Source: a virus. Taken from it: DNA of 64,000 bases. The DNA lies in the IMG/VR virus record IMGVR_UViG_3300035183_000096, positions 62,001 through 126,000 of that record. The stretch is one strand, 5' to 3'. The translations under genes were made by a program, and so were the position numbers. Under the pieces are notes generated by a model. The model was given only the letters and a program-made list of their open reading frames with translations, made no database searches and was not told where the DNA came from. This document shows, piece by piece, positions 51,356-60,311 of this stretch (within the stretch, counting starts at the first letter, position 1; each line of letters opens with the position of its first letter).

Positions 51356-51925
51356 ATGGCTACCGCGTACATGCAAAGAATGTTCACGCCTGAGTGCCTT
51401 AAAAAAGACGCAAAACTCATGGCAGACTATATCAAGGCAAGCGGCATACAATACGATTACATAGCCTGTCGGGGTATAAGTGGGATTGTCTTTGGAACCG
51501 CCCTTAGTATGGTGACCGGCAAGGGTATCGCGGCTGTCCGCAAGCCTAATGATGACACCCACGCGAAAACCCTAGTTGAATTTAACGAAGGACTCTCAAA
51601 CCCAACCCACAAATATATAATCGTTGATGACTTTGTGGCCAGTGGAGCAACTGCTCGTTCCATCATCGAGGTTATGAGGGGCCACGGTTTGTGCTGTGCC
51701 GGCATGTTCTGCTATCACACCGACGGCGACCCCATACAATGCCGGAGCGACATCACGCCCGACACTCCGGAGCTGCCCATCGTGTACTGTATGCACGATT
51801 TGAAAAAGTGGTTAGCCATGGTGAAAGGGATTTATATGCCAGAACCCATCAAGCCACTGGTTCAAAAAATCATCAAGGTTTTTGAATCCAAACTGAAGAG
51901 ACAGGCACCTAAAAAGAAAGGTTAG
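51356..51925 (+). CDS. Type I phosphoribosyltransferase (189 aa)
   Basis: PRPP-binding motif YIIVDDFVASGATARSI at ~87-103, preceded by DYIACRGISGIVFGTALSMV (the GxS/G phosphate loop). It may act in purine or pyrimidine salvage. The base substrate cannot be read. Coded four bases after the phosphoesterase; the C terminus is basic. Confidence 0.85.
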   Translation: MATAYMQRMFTPECLKKDAKLMADYIKASGIQYDYIACRGISGIVFGTALSMVTGKGIAAVRKPNDDTHAKTLVEFNEGLSNPTHKYIIVDDFVASGATARSIIEVMRGHGLCCAGMFCYHTDGDPIQCRSDITPDTPELPIVYCMHDLKKWLAMVKGIYMPEPIKPLVQKIIKVFESKLKRQAPKKKG

Positions 51926-51931
51926 GCTATC

Positions 51932-52231
51932 ATGATGGAAGTAAGGTGGGAGCTGTCCAACCTACCCAGACGAACCTTCTCCTTAGACCTAAGCAAAAGA
52001 AAGGATGGTGTTATCGTGCGTAAGACGACATTCAAAGTTACGGGTAGTGCACCGCGTGAAAATAACGCTAACTACATCGAACGCAGCACAACCTGTAAGA
52101 ACCTAGAAGACGCTGAAGCCTTATACGAAGTCTTCAAGAACCTCTATCATGTCGTCATCTTAGTACGATACATGTACTACCAGACCGACCTCGTGGAGAT
52201 ATGTACAATTAAATCCTACTATCAAGGGTAG
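51932..52231 (+). CDS. Hypothetical protein (99 aa)
   Basis: 99 residues, beta-rich with several Cys: NYIERSTTCKNLEDAEALYE, LVRYMYYQTDLVEICTIKSY. AAAGGTTAGG upstream of ATG-ATG. Family unknown. Confidence 0.6.
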   Translation: MMEVRWELSNLPRRTFSLDLSKRKDGVIVRKTTFKVTGSAPRENNANYIERSTTCKNLEDAEALYEVFKNLYHVVILVRYMYYQTDLVEICTIKSYYQG

Positions 52232-52467
52232 TAGTGTCCTATCTTTTTTTTAAAAAAATTCTTATAGTCCGGTGTAGAATTATATGTTGGAGTCAACGTC
52301 CAAACCTCCGCATGATTACCTGCATCAGTAATGATGTTCATATTCGAGTAAGTCGGGCACATAGGCTTTGAGTCACGCGACGACAACAACCTATCACTAA
52401 TCTTTCTTTTGCTTAGATGTCTAGGACATCATAAGCATGATAGTCCATTGTCTATAGGGCAGAAAAT
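52232..52467 (+). other. Noncoding gap with hairpins and a TTTTGCTTAG motif
   Basis: 236 bases without a gene. It contains TTGGA/TCCAA, ATTAC/GTAAT and CTTAGATGTC/GACATC(A)TAAG (10-bp stem, one bulged A, around 52412-52435), and a CTTTCTTTTGCTTAG box (52402-52416) that recurs near 54093 and 60041. Confidence 0.45.
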
Positions 52468-52686
52468 ATGAAAGAACTACACGAAAAGTTCCGCAAGTTG
52501 TTTGTTTTATACCTCATGAAAGAGACTCCGGACAAAGGCCCCATTGTTATCACCCGCACTTCAACTGAGCGTGATAGCGTAGTAAACCTAGCCAAACGCC
52601 AGCAAATCCCTATCACAGTACAAGTTGTAAGTCCTGATATGGCCTATGTTTACGTAAAATCGGCTCAAACACCTGGGAAGGCGTGA
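52468..52686 (+). CDS. Hypothetical protein (72 aa)
   Basis: 72 residues: MKELHEKFRKLFVLYLMKET, PIVITRTSTERDSVVNLAKR, QQIPITVQVVSPDMAYVYVK. Small alpha/beta domain of the thioredoxin-like size, no motif. AGGGCAGAAAAT precedes the ATG. Confidence 0.55.
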   Translation: MKELHEKFRKLFVLYLMKETPDKGPIVITRTSTERDSVVNLAKRQQIPITVQVVSPDMAYVYVKSAQTPGKA

Positions 52687-52829
52687 AATTTGATGTAAGT
52701 CCTTACGCTGTAAGGGTTAAGATAAATTTTGATTACTTGCTTAAAGAGTTGCTCAGTAAATGTTATGATTTAACCTTACGACGCCATTTTCTCCTTCCTT
52801 CTCTTTCTATGTGTTCGTGTGAGGTCTAA
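52683..52829 (+). CDS. Small GTG-start ORF (48 aa)
   Basis: GTG overlaps the previous TGA (GTGA): MKFDVSPYAVRVKINFDYLL, then KELLSKCYDLTLRRHFLLPS. The site GGGAAGG lies only one base away, so translation would rely on coupling. Its start also contains the CCTTAC/GTAAGG hairpin. Confidence 0.35.
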   Translation: MKFDVSPYAVRVKINFDYLLKELLSKCYDLTLRRHFLLPSLSMCSCEV

Positions 52830-53019
52830 ATCTATACAGGATAAGGACTTATGTTTACAAACCCCCACTAAGTTTTCCGGTAAATCTACCTTTCATACCT
52901 AGTACTATTCATTACATGAATCACACTTAACGTTATTTTAATCTCAGTAAACAATCCACGATAATAGTTCTTATTACCATAATAAATAAAAAAAATAAGA
53001 AATTAAACACAGGCTGGGC
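52830..53019. other. AT-rich noncoding gap
   Basis: 190 bases without a supported gene, ending in a long A-rich run before the promoter. I see no tRNA or terminator in it. Confidence 0.4.
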
Positions 53020-53048
53020 TTGAAAAATAGGTCGGGCTGTGCTATAAA
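53020..53048 (+). promoter_or_regulatory. Sigma70 promoter
   Basis: TTGAAA at 53020-53025, a 17-base spacer and TATAAA at 53043-53048, 43 bases upstream of the 129-aa gene. Confidence 0.65.
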
Positions 53049-53090
53049 TGGGATATACCTAACCCGGACAGTTTAGGAGAACACACAAGT

Positions 53091-53480
53091 ATGAACGAGG
53101 CTAAAAAACTCAAGAAAATCATCGAACTTACACCGTATGAATTCCAATACCTTTTTAGGGAGAGAAATCTCACTCTAACTCTTGATGAAATTCCAACCAT
53201 CAAAAACATCAACTCTTGCATTCTTAAGGAATATGAGAAGGATAAGAGTAAATTTGAGATGGGCGGATGGCACGACGGTGATAAGCATTGTTTGGCTGGA
53301 TGGGCAATCCATCTTGGCGGCGAGGAGGGGTATGAATTACAAAGCAAAGTTGGCCCAGGCATGGCCGGCTCTCTTATCTTTGCCAAAAATAGTGGTCATG
53401 TGCCTAACTTCTATTCCAATAATCGAAATGCCATTAAAAACCTTCGTAGGCGTGCAGCCCGCGAAAGGCGTCATGGCTAA
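53091..53480 (+). CDS. Hypothetical protein with GWHDGxxHCLAGW motif (129 aa)
   Basis: 129 residues: GGWHDGDKHCLAGWAIHLGG, EEGYELQSKVGPGMAGSLIF, then VPNFYSNNRNAIKNLRRRAA. The HCLAGWA..LGG pattern is seen in small uncharacterised phage and bacterial proteins; function unknown. Basic C terminus. It follows a sigma70 promoter and AGGAGAACACACAAGT. Confidence 0.65.
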   Translation: MNEAKKLKKIIELTPYEFQYLFRERNLTLTLDEIPTIKNINSCILKEYEKDKSKFEMGGWHDGDKHCLAGWAIHLGGEEGYELQSKVGPGMAGSLIFAKNSGHVPNFYSNNRNAIKNLRRRAARERRHG

Positions 53481-53583
53481 ACATCGTATGACCTTGGCGA
53501 GATACAAAGTGGGATGCCAATGATTTTATCAACAGGATTAATGGTCTATGGTGTTTTGAAGAGTTCCAGGAGGAGGTGTAGAT

Positions 53584-54072
53584 ATGAAGACTACAAAAAC
53601 TCTATACATGATGAGGTCTATTCCAGGTGGAGGCAAAACTTTCCTAGCTAACCAAATAAAGAAACAAGCGGAAGAGGCCGGAAAAACTGCAGTTATTCAC
53701 TCTACAGATTCATACTTTATGAAGAATGGAGTGTATGATTTTGAGCCGGATAAGTTAGGCTACTATCATAAGTGTAATCAAGCGGCTTGTGAAGGTAGTA
53801 TGCTTAAGCAAGAGGAAATTATAGTGATTGATAATACAAATATCACTTGGAAAGATATGAAAAGGTATATTGAATTAGCTAATGAGTATGGTTACAGAGT
53901 TGTATTTGTTTATCCTCAAACTTCTTGGCGTATGGATGCTAATGAGTGTTTTAAACGTAATACTCACGATGTACCATTAGAAGCTATTCAACGTATGGTA
54001 AAAAGATTCATACCACACAACGAGTTGTTAAAAACTGTATGGAATGAATTTCCAAACTTGGAAGTTGTATAG
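53584..54072 (+). CDS. Polynucleotide kinase-like P-loop protein (162 aa)
   Basis: Walker A RSIPGGGKTFLA at ~11-22, HSTDSYFM, VIDNTNITWKDMKRYIELAN and CFKRNTHDVPLEAIQRMVKR, the AAA_33/Pnk-like lid. Only the kinase domain is present; no 3'-phosphatase domain follows. With the Rnl1-like and Rnl5-like ligases it could rebuild cleaved RNAs. AGGAGGAGGTGTAGAT precedes the ATG. Confidence 0.8.
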   Translation: MKTTKTLYMMRSIPGGGKTFLANQIKKQAEEAGKTAVIHSTDSYFMKNGVYDFEPDKLGYYHKCNQAACEGSMLKQEEIIVIDNTNITWKDMKRYIELANEYGYRVVFVYPQTSWRMDANECFKRNTHDVPLEAIQRMVKRFIPHNELLKTVWNEFPNLEVV

Positions 54073-54158
54073 GGTTAAAACCCATACATTAACTTTCCTC
54101 TTGCTTAAAAGATATACAAGATGAAGGCAAAAAGTCAAGTAAAAAAAGGAGATTTTTT

Positions 54159-54377
54159 ATGTTTTTTCCGGAATTTCTGTTTACGGTTTGGTTAATAATT
54201 ACTAGCTTTTTCATTTTATTCTCACTTTGTTTGTCCGTGGTTAACTATGAAAGAACAATTAAGATTTTTGCCATTGCGATGGTATGGCCTATACTTACAG
54301 CAATATATATTTTCAGGTTTTTATTAAAAAGCGTAGTTGAAGCCATTGCTTTAGTATATCATTACCTTTACTCATGA
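54159..54377 (+). CDS. Small two-span membrane protein (72 aa)
   Basis: Two hydrophobic segments: FLFTVWLIITSFFILFSLCL and IKIFAIAMVWPILTAIYIF, then SVVEAIALVYHYLYS. GGAGATTTTTT precedes the ATG. It lies ahead of the rIIA-like gene. Not a recognisable holin. Confidence 0.65.
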   Translation: MFFPEFLFTVWLIITSFFILFSLCLSVVNYERTIKIFAIAMVWPILTAIYIFRFLLKSVVEAIALVYHYLYS

Positions 54378-54435
54378 CCAGAAAATTATGTTACATTCGT
54401 CGGACATCCACTAACCCCGTGTAAAGGAGACAAAA

Positions 54436-56451
54436 ATGAAGCTGGAAGGCGTTAAGAACGAAATCGAAACTTCTGGTAACATGGAACAGACTTCGTTTCG
54501 TATTAAGACTTCGGCCAACAGCTTTCGTATTTTATCCTCCGGTCTTTACAAGAATAAGGTGCGGGCTATTGTACGCGAGCTTGGCACCAACGCTTGGGAC
54601 GCTCATGTTGCGGCTGGTAACACAACTAAGCCGTTTTATGTCCACTTGCCTAATCGGTTTGAGCCTTTCTTTATGATTAGGGACTATGGCACGGGGTTGT
54701 CTGACAACGATATTAAGTCAATATATACAACATACTTTGAATCTAACAAGTCAGACAGCAACGACTTTACTGGCTGTCTAGGCTTAGGCTCTAAGAGTCC
54801 TTTCAGCTATACAGATAGCTTTGCGGTGTCCTCCTATCAAAATGGCCGTAAAACTACTTGGACCGCGTTTGTTGGTGAGGAAGGCGTACCAATGATTGCT
54901 TTCGTAAGTGAAGAAGTTACCGATGAACCTGATGGTTTATGCGTACAATTTCCTGTGGCCGGTTCCGATATTGATACTTTCCTTTATGAAGCAAAGTCTG
55001 TTTATAACAACTTTGTGGTGAGACCAAAGATTGTTGGTCAAACGGTGAATTGGACCGAACTTCCCCAGCCTTTAATGCAAGGTGCTTATTGGGCTGCTTA
55101 TGACCGTAATACGACGAGTAAAAGTATGTTGGTTATGGGTAATGTTACTTATCCAATTGAATGGGGTTTGGCTGGAGTATGTAGCCGGCTATTCAATCGC
55201 TATAATATTCGTATCAATGCCAACATCGGTGACGTAGATATTACCGCTTCTCGTGAAACACTTAAATATACTAAGAGAACAAAAGATTTTATTGCTCGCA
55301 TCGGCAAGCAAATCGGCGATGAGATGAGCAAGCAAATCCATGTTGAGCTTGATAAGGAAGATTGTTTGTATAACGCACGCCACTTTGTACGTCAACATTA
55401 CTTATTCTTCCCGCATGGTAGTCAGTTTGTCTGGAAAGGTACTTCGTATGCGTCAGATGCGACTACTAATATTGGGCGTGACTTTATTCGTCTTAAGTGT
55501 ATTTTTAAGGATAAAATTCTTAAGAAGATTTATAGCGTAAATTCCGTATATGGTCAAGCTATTCAATATAATATCCCACTCTCTCGTATTATGTTCGTAG
55601 TAGCTGATATCCGCCGTGGTACGGAAGCTCGCGTGCGTTACCATGTCAAGAATAATCAGGATATTCGAGAAGTATATATCTTTACTAAGCCTTTTAAGGA
55701 CGAAGCAGAACGCAAGGCTTTTGTTGACAACCTTGGTATTCGTGATAGTGATATTATTATGGCTTCCACATTAGCCAAGGCTAAGTATCCCAAGAAAAAT
55801 ACAACTACTCAACCAAATGTGGATAAGATTTTCAAGTATGATAACAAATCTGGCAGCATGAAGAGCCGTTGGATACTTGAGCCTACTGCCGCTGGTGGTT
55901 ATTATGTTGAGCTTAATGGTTTCAAACCAACTGGTTATAAAACCAATGAGTTCGACAACATTATTGGCGTATTACAATGTTTAGATGCAACTCTCGTTTG
56001 CAAAATCTACGGTGTGCATAAAAGCATGTTACCGAAAATCCAAGGAAATTCTGCTTGGATTCCCTTGACAAAGGCTGTGGAACACGCTAAAATCCAGGAG
56101 GCTCAATGCTTGGAAATGGCTACCCATTATGATTACTGGAGTAAGCTAAATTGTCTTGACTGCATTAAGAAGACGAATAATAAGGTTATCATGGATATGG
56201 TAGCTGAGTACAAGAAGTTTATCGGTAATTTTGAAACTATTAGTAAGTTACGGTACATTGTTGGTGAAGAAGAGAGGGAGAAGTTTAAGAACAATAAGGT
56301 TGAAGACTTCCTTACGAAAATTGAGAAACAGTATCCATTGGTTGCATTTTGGTGTCGTAACGGGCAATACCCCAGTGATACACATTTGGTACAACACTAC
56401 GTAGAATTAGTCGAGGCACAATATGAACGGCAGCTTCTTGAAGACAAATAA
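54436..56451 (+). CDS. rIIA: rIIA-like protein (671 aa)
   Basis: N-terminal GHKL ATPase domain: RELGTNAWDAHV (N box, Asn 52, Asp 55), IRDYGTGLSDND (G1), FTGCLGLGSKSPFSYTD (G2). It resembles T4 rIIA, a protein of phage exclusion escape and lysis inhibition whose biochemistry is unsettled. 671 residues is close to T4 rIIA (725 aa). The end overlaps the rIIB-like gene by 29 bases. Confidence 0.85.
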   Translation: MKLEGVKNEIETSGNMEQTSFRIKTSANSFRILSSGLYKNKVRAIVRELGTNAWDAHVAAGNTTKPFYVHLPNRFEPFFMIRDYGTGLSDNDIKSIYTTYFESNKSDSNDFTGCLGLGSKSPFSYTDSFAVSSYQNGRKTTWTAFVGEEGVPMIAFVSEEVTDEPDGLCVQFPVAGSDIDTFLYEAKSVYNNFVVRPKIVGQTVNWTELPQPLMQGAYWAAYDRNTTSKSMLVMGNVTYPIEWGLAGVCSRLFNRYNIRINANIGDVDITASRETLKYTKRTKDFIARIGKQIGDEMSKQIHVELDKEDCLYNARHFVRQHYLFFPHGSQFVWKGTSYASDATTNIGRDFIRLKCIFKDKILKKIYSVNSVYGQAIQYNIPLSRIMFVVADIRRGTEARVRYHVKNNQDIREVYIFTKPFKDEAERKAFVDNLGIRDSDIIMASTLAKAKYPKKNTTTQPNVDKIFKYDNKSGSMKSRWILEPTAAGGYYVELNGFKPTGYKTNEFDNIIGVLQCLDATLVCKIYGVHKSMLPKIQGNSAWIPLTKAVEHAKIQEAQCLEMATHYDYWSKLNCLDCIKKTNNKVIMDMVAEYKKFIGNFETISKLRYIVGEEEREKFKNNKVEDFLTKIEKQYPLVAFWCRNGQYPSDTHLVQHYVELVEAQYERQLLEDK

Positions 56452-57115
56452 CGGTACTCTTACGGTTTTCTATGATGGCAACATGCTAACCGTAAATCCA
56501 GACCATCCCAATTACGCTGAGATTCTGAAGCGAGTTCGTTCTGGCGAGTTTTATGGGTTGTCCGAACTATTCAACATTGCTAAGGGCATTGCTGAATACA
56601 CCTTTGGTAAGGTAGTTGTTAAGGATTGTAAAGTGTGGTATGGCACCCATGAGATTAATAATACATTGGTTGACCGTATCATCGAGGGCATGAGAAATGG
56701 TGTGGACTATGAACGCTTCATAAAGTTCCTTGATAAACTCTTGGAAAACCCAAGCAATCGTTCTTTGGAGCAGTTGTACAACTTTCTCAAGCACAACAGT
56801 CTTGCGATTGCTGAGGATGGGGATTTCTATGCTTATAAGGGTATCCGTGAGGATTGGAAAGATTGTTACACTGGTAGCATCGACAACAGTGTTGGTAAGA
56901 CTATCAACATGCCTCGTAACCTGATTAGTGACGACCCGCAAAAGGTTTGTCATCGTGGCTTGCATATTGGAACAGAGAGTTTTGCCCGTGGGTATGGTTC
57001 TCGTTTAATTAAGGTGAAGGTAAACCCAAAGGATGTGGTAAGTGTACCCTATGATTTTGATAGTCAAAAATGTAGGACTTGTTCCTATTTCGTAGAATCT
57101 GAAGTGCAAAAGTAG
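56423..57115 (+). CDS. rIIB: rIIB-like protein (230 aa)
   Basis: LEQLYNFLKHNSLAIAEDGD, FYAYKGIREDWKDCYTGSID, NMPRNLISDDPQKVCHRGLH and LIKVKVNPKDVVSVPYDFDS are the typical rIIB signature order. 230 residues against 312 in T4. Translation starts inside the rIIA reading frame with GAGGCACAAT. Confidence 0.85.
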   Translation: MNGSFLKTNNGTLTVFYDGNMLTVNPDHPNYAEILKRVRSGEFYGLSELFNIAKGIAEYTFGKVVVKDCKVWYGTHEINNTLVDRIIEGMRNGVDYERFIKFLDKLLENPSNRSLEQLYNFLKHNSLAIAEDGDFYAYKGIREDWKDCYTGSIDNSVGKTINMPRNLISDDPQKVCHRGLHIGTESFARGYGSRLIKVKVNPKDVVSVPYDFDSQKCRTCSYFVESEVQK

Positions 57116-57145
57116 TGTCCGTATGGAACCCCAAGGAGATTAGAG

Positions 57146-58405
57146 ATGAAATGGTTGCTTAGCATATGCGTTATAGTTCTGGCTATGGCCGAAGGCGAAA
57201 ATATACCAAACGAATATCCTTTACACCCTATGCGTATGGGTCTTAATGTTCCTCGCATAACAGATGATGCAGAAATGGACCACGCTTTACATAGTCCTAA
57301 CACAGTGTATTATAAGTTTAGGCAGGTGTGGCAACACTACATCCCAGATTGTGTAGTGGAAGAGAAGAATGAGACACTTGGAACCGTAACTAAGCAACTT
57401 CATTTAGGTACTTGGGGAGTGTTTTTCAGTGATTACCTTAAGGATACCAACGCTAATCAGGACTTTCCTTGGGAAACAACGATAGGGTTAAACATCCCTC
57501 ATAAAGCGGGCAGTAAACTATATGGAGCGATGAACTTTATACATCTACCAGAACGACCCGACGGCAGTATTATCCCAATCTTGCTTATTCCAGGTAAGCT
57601 ACGCCCTCCTCAACCTGCCCGCTGGATATTCCCACCAAAAACCATAGTTGGTGAAATTATTTATGTTACCCACAATGGTAAAAATTACATACAAGAGATT
57701 AGGACAAGACAAAAAACTACGGACCAAACCAAATGGTTTCCTAATGTATATAGGCCAGTTAAGAATCAAGCTGAATTTACAATTCTAGCTGGAATTCCCC
57801 CATACACCCCTACAACTAAATATATGTTCTTTAGAAACTCAGAAGAAGACGAAGTTCAAAAGCTAGAAGGTCATATTGAGAGATTACCAGATATACCTGA
57901 GAGTAAGGTTATTGATATACTTAAGAGAGACTTTAAGAAAGTAACTAACGAAAATTGGCATCCTATGGCCGAACAAGACTTCCATATTCTACCAAAGGAT
58001 TATAGTTTTGGTGTCGTTGGACAGGTTGATGCGGTTAATTGTGCCCGTTGCCACAACCAAACACAGATTAGCGTGCGTAATCTTATACCAAAAGAACCAA
58101 TCATTAGATTAAACCCTCAAAGTGTTGGTAACATTCGTGGTAGTGATGGTATATTTACATGGCAACCTTTTGAATTAAGCAGCATACGGGCTTCTGCTTA
58201 TGACCCAATAACACCAAATGTGGAACAGCCAAAGTACAGGGATTATGATTTGCGTCGTGGTATAATTAAAGTTGTTGGCCCTCACGACCCAAACACAGAA
58301 GACTATAAGATGACTTTGTACGTACAAGAGGCTTTACTTCCATACGAATTGCCCGAATCTAAGTATCTTCATCCTACTCAGAAAGGAAAGAAACAAGATG
58401 ACTAA
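57146..58405 (+). CDS. Secreted protein with a CxxCH haem-binding-like motif (419 aa)
   Basis: N-terminal signal-like MKWLLSICVIVLAMA. CARCHNQTQ (Cys 299, Cys 302, His 303) is a CxxCH c-type haem attachment motif, followed by GNIRGSDGIFTWQPFELSSI. A similar GSDGI(F).(F/W).PF string after a CxxCH site is one I associate with planctomycete-type secreted proteins, from memory only. Possible covalent haem would need host maturation. The C-terminal end overlaps the decarboxylase-like gene by 8 bases. Confidence 0.65.
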   Translation: MKWLLSICVIVLAMAEGENIPNEYPLHPMRMGLNVPRITDDAEMDHALHSPNTVYYKFRQVWQHYIPDCVVEEKNETLGTVTKQLHLGTWGVFFSDYLKDTNANQDFPWETTIGLNIPHKAGSKLYGAMNFIHLPERPDGSIIPILLIPGKLRPPQPARWIFPPKTIVGEIIYVTHNGKNYIQEIRTRQKTTDQTKWFPNVYRPVKNQAEFTILAGIPPYTPTTKYMFFRNSEEDEVQKLEGHIERLPDIPESKVIDILKRDFKKVTNENWHPMAEQDFHILPKDYSFGVVGQVDAVNCARCHNQTQISVRNLIPKEPIIRLNPQSVGNIRGSDGIFTWQPFELSSIRASAYDPITPNVEQPKYRDYDLRRGIIKVVGPHDPNTEDYKMTLYVQEALLPYELPESKYLHPTQKGKKQDD

Positions 58406-59534
58406 TCAGATTGAGACACTCCATAACAAACGTAAGCATATGCTTGGTTATCCTATTAACCTAGCTGGTACTCCGGGGCTGAGCGAATACTTGGCCCCTT
58501 ATCTTAACTATAGTTTGAATAACTTAGGTGACCCGTTTATTGGCGGAATGTATGGGTTGAATACATTTGAGCAAGAAAAGGATGTAGTGTTGGCTATGTC
58601 CGATTTCTTTCACTTGCCACACGACCTATCTTGGGGTTATATCACTTCATGTGGAAGCGAATCCAACCTACGTGCCCTTTCTCTTGCTAAGCAGCACTAT
58701 CCAGATGGAGTTATATACTTCTCGGAGGCTAGCCATTATAGTGTTAAAAATGCTGCACAACTTACTTCACCTTGTAAGTATAGGATAATCAGGACGTTTA
58801 AGAATGATAATGGTGGCAGTGAAGTCATAGACCTGGATGATTTGTATTCAAAGATTGATTTAACTAAACCAGTTATATTATCACTAAACGTAGGAACAAC
58901 ATTTACACAAGACTTGGACCCGGTTGAGGATATAATTCGTAAACTAAGAAAGCATTTAACAGCAAATATGATGTTTGTGCATATTGACGCAGCACTCTCT
59001 GGTATGATGTTGCCGTTTCTAGGCAGTAACTACAGGTTTGATTTTTCGTTGGATATAGACAGCTTAACAATCTCAGGCCATAAGTTTCTTGGATGTCCTA
59101 TGCCATGTGGCGTGTTTTTATGCAGAAAAAAACATATTCAGAATAACTATATTGACTACATATCGTCAAGTAATAATACCTTGTTTGGTAGTCGTAATAG
59201 CCTTGCTGTCTTAGCATTACACTATATCCTTGGTCACTATGGATGGGATAGATTTTCTAAGCTCGGTAAGGTAGTTGAGCGGTGTTGTAATAATACTAAT
59301 TACCTTAGACAGGGACTTATAAACATAGGCGATGACGTATATAAAGTCAAAGCCCCAGAATTAGCTAATACACTTACGTTTAATATGCCCAGCCTCAAAC
59401 TTGTGGAGAAATGGCAACTAGCTACCAAGCCAGACCAGGGCTTAGCTCATGCCATAGTTATGCCTCACGTTAATAAACCTATGATTGATGAGTTTATTGC
59501 AGATATGAAGGAGGATTATAATGGCTATACATAA
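58398..59534 (+). CDS. PLP-dependent decarboxylase, histidine-decarboxylase-like (378 aa)
   Basis: Group II PLP decarboxylase fold: MLGYPINLAGTPGLSEYLAP, DPFIGGMYGLNTFEQEKDVV, YITSCGSESNLRALSLAKQH, SEASHYSVKN (His 113 stacking on PLP), FVHIDAALSGMMLPFL (Asp 197) and SLTISGHKFLGCPMPCGVFL with the PLP Lys 229. The order and 378-residue length match bacterial PLP histidine decarboxylases. Substrate is inferred; aspartate or related decarboxylases are alternatives. Confidence 0.82.
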   Translation: MTNQIETLHNKRKHMLGYPINLAGTPGLSEYLAPYLNYSLNNLGDPFIGGMYGLNTFEQEKDVVLAMSDFFHLPHDLSWGYITSCGSESNLRALSLAKQHYPDGVIYFSEASHYSVKNAAQLTSPCKYRIIRTFKNDNGGSEVIDLDDLYSKIDLTKPVILSLNVGTTFTQDLDPVEDIIRKLRKHLTANMMFVHIDAALSGMMLPFLGSNYRFDFSLDIDSLTISGHKFLGCPMPCGVFLCRKKHIQNNYIDYISSSNNTLFGSRNSLAVLALHYILGHYGWDRFSKLGKVVERCCNNTNYLRQGLINIGDDVYKVKAPELANTLTFNMPSLKLVEKWQLATKPDQGLAHAIVMPHVNKPMIDEFIADMKEDYNGYT

Positions 59535-60027
59535 ACCTAAAGACGACGATGTTAAGTTAGAAATAGGTCATGTTATAAGCTATGATGATGACCAATGGGT
59601 TGTTGAAGATATTGTATATAAACATGGATGGAAGCCGGATATGAAAACAAAGGTGTGGGGGAGTTGGCTGACGCTTCGTAAGTTAAAAAAGGACTTAAGT
59701 TATAATCCGAAAGGGTGCGTAACCAATGTATTTCTTGAGGAACTTCAGCAACAAGGGATGCTGCCGATTATCGGAAGAATGCAGAAACTTTTTATGTGGC
59801 CCGAACGCGAAACTGTTATTAACAATGCGCAAATTATTAATGGAACTCAGGTGGGTTGTAGTGGTACTGTTGAAAAAGAAATTTATCACAAACGCGAAGA
59901 GTCTTCTCCGGTGCCAACTAATGATTACAACCCACTAACGGTCCCGTTAAGCGTACTAAATCCCCTTATTCAATTATCTCCGTTGTCACCATTTTACGAC
60001 ACGTTAGAAAGCTACGACTTTAGCTGA
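59521..60027 (+). CDS. Hypothetical protein (168 aa)
   Basis: 168 residues: MAIHKPKDDDVKLEIGHVIS, YDDDQWVVEDIVYKHGWKPD, LQQQGMLPIIGRMQKLFMWP. Overlaps the decarboxylase stop by 14 bases with AAGGAGGATTATA. No family recognised. Confidence 0.6.
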   Translation: MAIHKPKDDDVKLEIGHVISYDDDQWVVEDIVYKHGWKPDMKTKVWGSWLTLRKLKKDLSYNPKGCVTNVFLEELQQQGMLPIIGRMQKLFMWPERETVINNAQIINGTQVGCSGTVEKEIYHKREESSPVPTNDYNPLTVPLSVLNPLIQLSPLSPFYDTLESYDFS

Positions 60028-60080
60028 TGTGATTATTCACCTTTCCTTTTGCTTAGTTGTGGATTGCTAGGGTTATTAAC

Positions 60081-60311
60081 ATGGACAAAAAATTATTCGA
60101 TTACATGATTCAGGTTTGGACCAATCCATTCTGGTGGCTTGGTATTGTATTTACGATAGCGATGAGTTTTCCTAGACAATTAGAGGCTGGTAATATAATA
60201 GGTTTTATTTTTTGGCAAATAGTAGTCTTCATTATCTTCTCAGGTCTGTCTGCCTGGATTATGATGAAGTCAGACGACGATGTGGAGGGCCATGATAAGA
60301 AAAATGTTTAA
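60081..60311 (+). CDS. Small two-span membrane protein (76 aa)
   Basis: WWLGIVFTIAMSFP and NIIGFIFWQIVVFIIFSGLS are membrane segments; charged C-terminal SDDDVEGHDKKNV. Start MDKKLFDYM at 60081 with a weak AGGG about ten bases upstream. Its C terminus overlaps the methyltransferase start. Confidence 0.55.
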   Translation: MDKKLFDYMIQVWTNPFWWLGIVFTIAMSFPRQLEAGNIIGFIFWQIVVFIIFSGLSAWIMMKSDDDVEGHDKKNV

